A stretch of 6,236 bases of DNA from an uncultured Clostridia bacterium (lineage in GTDB: Bacteria; Bacillota; Clostridia; Oscillospirales; Oscillospiraceae), in NCBI GenBank assembly GCA_947383645.1, contig CANDEH010000122.1, positions 1 to 6,236 on the forward strand, read 5' to 3'. This document shows, piece by piece, positions 5,341 through 6,236 of this stretch; positions within the stretch are counted from its first letter, which is position 1; every line of letters starts with the position of its first letter. The position numbers and the translations under genes were made by a program. Below the pieces are notes generated by a model that was not told where the DNA came from, searched no databases, and saw nothing but the letters and a program-made list of their open reading frames with translations.

Positions 5341-5850
5341 CTATTCCAGAAGAATATTCAATTCCCGGAGGGCTTCGCAGACCCGCCGGCAGGCCTCGTC
5401 GCTGGGGCAGGAGAGCGTGTGCAGATGGATCCCCTCTGTGAGGAGCGACAGCGGCGGGGCCGCCGACTCGCCGCAGCGGGCGATAAACTGCCGCACGTCG
5501 TAGCGGCTTGACAGACGCAGCGCGCCGGTGAGCTGACCATACACCGGGTGCTCCACAATCACGTCCAGCACCGTACAGCCGTTGTCCACCACAGCCGTGA
5601 GCTCCGCCTCCATCTCGCCCGCCGTGTGGCGGCAGGCCACCGTGCGCAGGATCCCCCGCTCCTCCGGTCCCAGCAGGTAGCCCCGCGGAGTGGCCGAGAT
5701 CCGCACCCCTCCGGCCCGGAGCAGGGCCACATCCCCCACAATTACCTGCCGGCTGACGCCGAGGGATCGGGCCAGCGACGCGGCGCTGACCGGCGCACTG
5801 GCCTGAGACAGCGCCCGGCGGATCTGTTCCCTGCGCGCCGCAGCGTCCAT
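5341..5850 (-). CDS. niaR: NiaR, niacin-responsive transcriptional repressor
   Basis: A 169-residue regulator with an N-terminal winged helix-turn-helix (residues about 5-62, with VSAASLARSLGVSRQVIVGD as recognition region and a PRGYLL wing) and a C-terminal 3H domain. The 3H signature is plain: EHPVYGQL at 100-107, S-R-Y-D-V-R-Q-F, PPLSLLTEGIHLHTL at 132-146. His75, Glu83, His142 and His144 correspond in spacing to the metal-binding residues of the Thermotoga maritima homologue TM1602. In Firmicutes NiaR represses nadBCA and niacin transporter genes when nicotinic acid is plentiful. Length agrees with the family. The ATG at 5850 is preferred over upstream in-frame starts because a GGGAGGGG ribosome site precedes it and residues before it are low-complexity. 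No NAD gene is in view, so its targets are elsewhere. Confidence 0.93.
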   Translation of the reverse strand: MDAAARREQIRRALSQASAPVSAASLARSLGVSRQVIVGDVALLRAGGVRISATPRGYLLGPEERGILRTVACRHTAGEMEAELTAVVDNGCTVLDVIVEHPVYGQLTGALRLSSRYDVRQFIARCGESAAPPLSLLTEGIHLHTLSCPSDEACRRVCEALRELNILLE

Positions 5851-5882
5851 GACGACCCCTCCCCCCTTTGCAGGATATGGGT

Positions 5883-5911
5883 ATTGTACTACGTCCGGCG
5901 GCGGCGCGCAA
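5883..5911 (-). promoter_or_regulatory. Probable niaR promoter
   Basis: On the minus strand, TACAAT (5883-5888) is 17 bp from TTGCGC (5906-5911). The -10 box is good and the -35 box weak (3 of 6). It would give a leader of about 25 nt. I could not recognise a NiaR operator here. Confidence 0.45.
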
Positions 5912-5993
5912 GGCAGAAATCCCCCGGAGAGGGAAAAAGGCGTGGACAAATCGACAAAATTTTTTCCAAAGACGAAAAAAATGAAAAGGGACA

Positions 5994-6022
5994 TTTACAC
6001 CGCCGGGAAATCATGATATAGT
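5994..6022 (+). promoter_or_regulatory. SigA-type promoter of nifJ
   Basis: TTTACA (5994-5999), a 17-bp spacer and TATAGT (6017-6022). The region just upstream (5956-5988) is rich in A and T runs, such as AAAATTTTTT and GAAAAAAATGAAAA, and could act as an UP element. The expected start site near 6030 leaves a leader of roughly 67 nt before the nifJ ATG. Confidence 0.75.
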
Positions 6023-6040
6023 ATAGGACGTATGAGCAAA

Positions 6041-6066
6041 TGCTTTGAAAGCAAGAAACCAAAGCA
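6041..6066 (+). promoter_or_regulatory. Dyad in the nifJ leader
   Basis: TGCTTT-G-AAAGCA (6041-6053) is a perfect dyad with a one-base centre, and a second AAAGCA follows at 6061-6066 that could pair with TGCTTT instead. Lying just downstream of the predicted start, it could be an operator or a leader hairpin. It does not look like a Rex site. The evidence is weak. Confidence 0.3.
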
Positions 6067-6096
6067 GTATCAATAAAACAGGAGGATGTAAGATCT

Positions 6097-6236
6097 ATGG
6101 CAAGAAAGTTCAAGTCCATGGACGGCAACAACGCCGCTGCGCACGTGTCCTACGCGTTCAGCGAGGTTGCGGCGATCTACCCGATCACCCCGTCCAGCCC
6201 CATGGCCGACCTGGTGGACCAGTGGTCCGCCAACGG
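6097..6236 (+). CDS. nifJ: Pyruvate:ferredoxin (flavodoxin) oxidoreductase, N-terminal part
   Basis: The first 46 residues of a protein cut by the window's right edge. The family converts pyruvate and CoA to acetyl-CoA and CO2 and passes electrons to ferredoxin or flavodoxin, using thiamine pyrophosphate and iron-sulfur clusters; it is cytoplasmic and central to fermentation in anaerobes. The visible part is the start of domain I: MDGNNAAAHVSYAFSEVAAI followed by YPITPSSPMADLVDQW. The Thr of YPITPSS is residue 31, the same number as the active-site threonine of the Desulfovibrio africanus enzyme. The start ATG at 6097 has AGGAGG at 6080-6085; the 11-nt gap is somewhat long, but no nearer start gives the family N-terminus. 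It is transcribed divergently from niaR. The TPP and cluster domains are outside the window. Confidence 0.93.
   Translation, partial: MARKFKSMDGNNAAAHVSYAFSEVAAIYPITPSSPMADLVDQWSAN

Noticed and set aside
5851..5994. An N-terminal extension of NiaR by 48 residues to an ATG at 5994.
   Set aside because: It would cover the predicted niaR promoter and part of the nifJ upstream region. It has no ribosome site, and the NiaR family starts at the shorter position, where GGGAGGGG precedes the ATG.
6086..6091. An ATG-TAA start-stop pair directly after AGGAGG before nifJ.
   Set aside because: The ATG touches the ribosome site with no spacing, so initiation there is unlikely; ATG 6097 gives the family N-terminus.

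Overview
The window most likely comes from a high-GC, anaerobic gut Clostridia, probably of the Oscillospiraceae / Flavonifractor-Oscillibacter type. This is an inference. It rests on a Firmicutes-type WalK-YycH-YycI operon, a NiaR repressor, a pyruvate:ferredoxin oxidoreductase, Shine-Dalgarno sequences of the GGAGG type and very GC-rich codon use.

Layout. Positions 1-3029 (+) hold the end of the walK sensor kinase gene, walH (yycH) overlapping it by 8 bp, and walI (yycI). WalH and WalI are single-pass membrane proteins that tune WalK in the cell-wall stress/homeostasis system. Between walH and walI lies an AT-rich 180-bp element (2012-2191) with 25-bp terminal inverted repeats built from TTAGGAA-like heptamers; it looks like a MITE. 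Positions 3030-3496 carry no ordinary gene. They hold a terminator-like hairpin, then a two-unit array in which a conserved core is followed each time by two perfect palindromes, ending in a 20-bp palindrome that faces the 3' end of rodA. Positions 3497-4639 (-) encode a RodA/FtsW-family peptidoglycan glycosyltransferase with a near-consensus promoter upstream. Positions 4834-5037 (-) encode a small, AT-richer two-helix membrane protein resembling the phage-associated 'Fragile-X-F' family, with its own promoter and terminator. Positions 5194-5324 hold a third, inverted copy of the repeat core. Positions 5341-5850 (-) encode NiaR, the niacin-responsive repressor of NAD-precursor genes. From 6097 (+) the window enters nifJ (pyruvate:ferredoxin oxidoreductase), transcribed divergently from niaR.

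How it fits together. The genes are housekeeping: envelope homeostasis and growth (walKHI, rodA), NAD salvage control (niaR) and central fermentation (nifJ). The unusual content lies between them. There is one MITE-like element inside an operon and a dispersed repeat family with three copies. Two of those copies carry an intact Shine-Dalgarno plus GTG mini-ORF, and both sit just 3' of a gene in that gene's orientation. The hairpins following the two tandem copies differ at two stem positions, and both changes are compensated on the other arm. I see no tRNA, rRNA, CRISPR array or full transposase gene.
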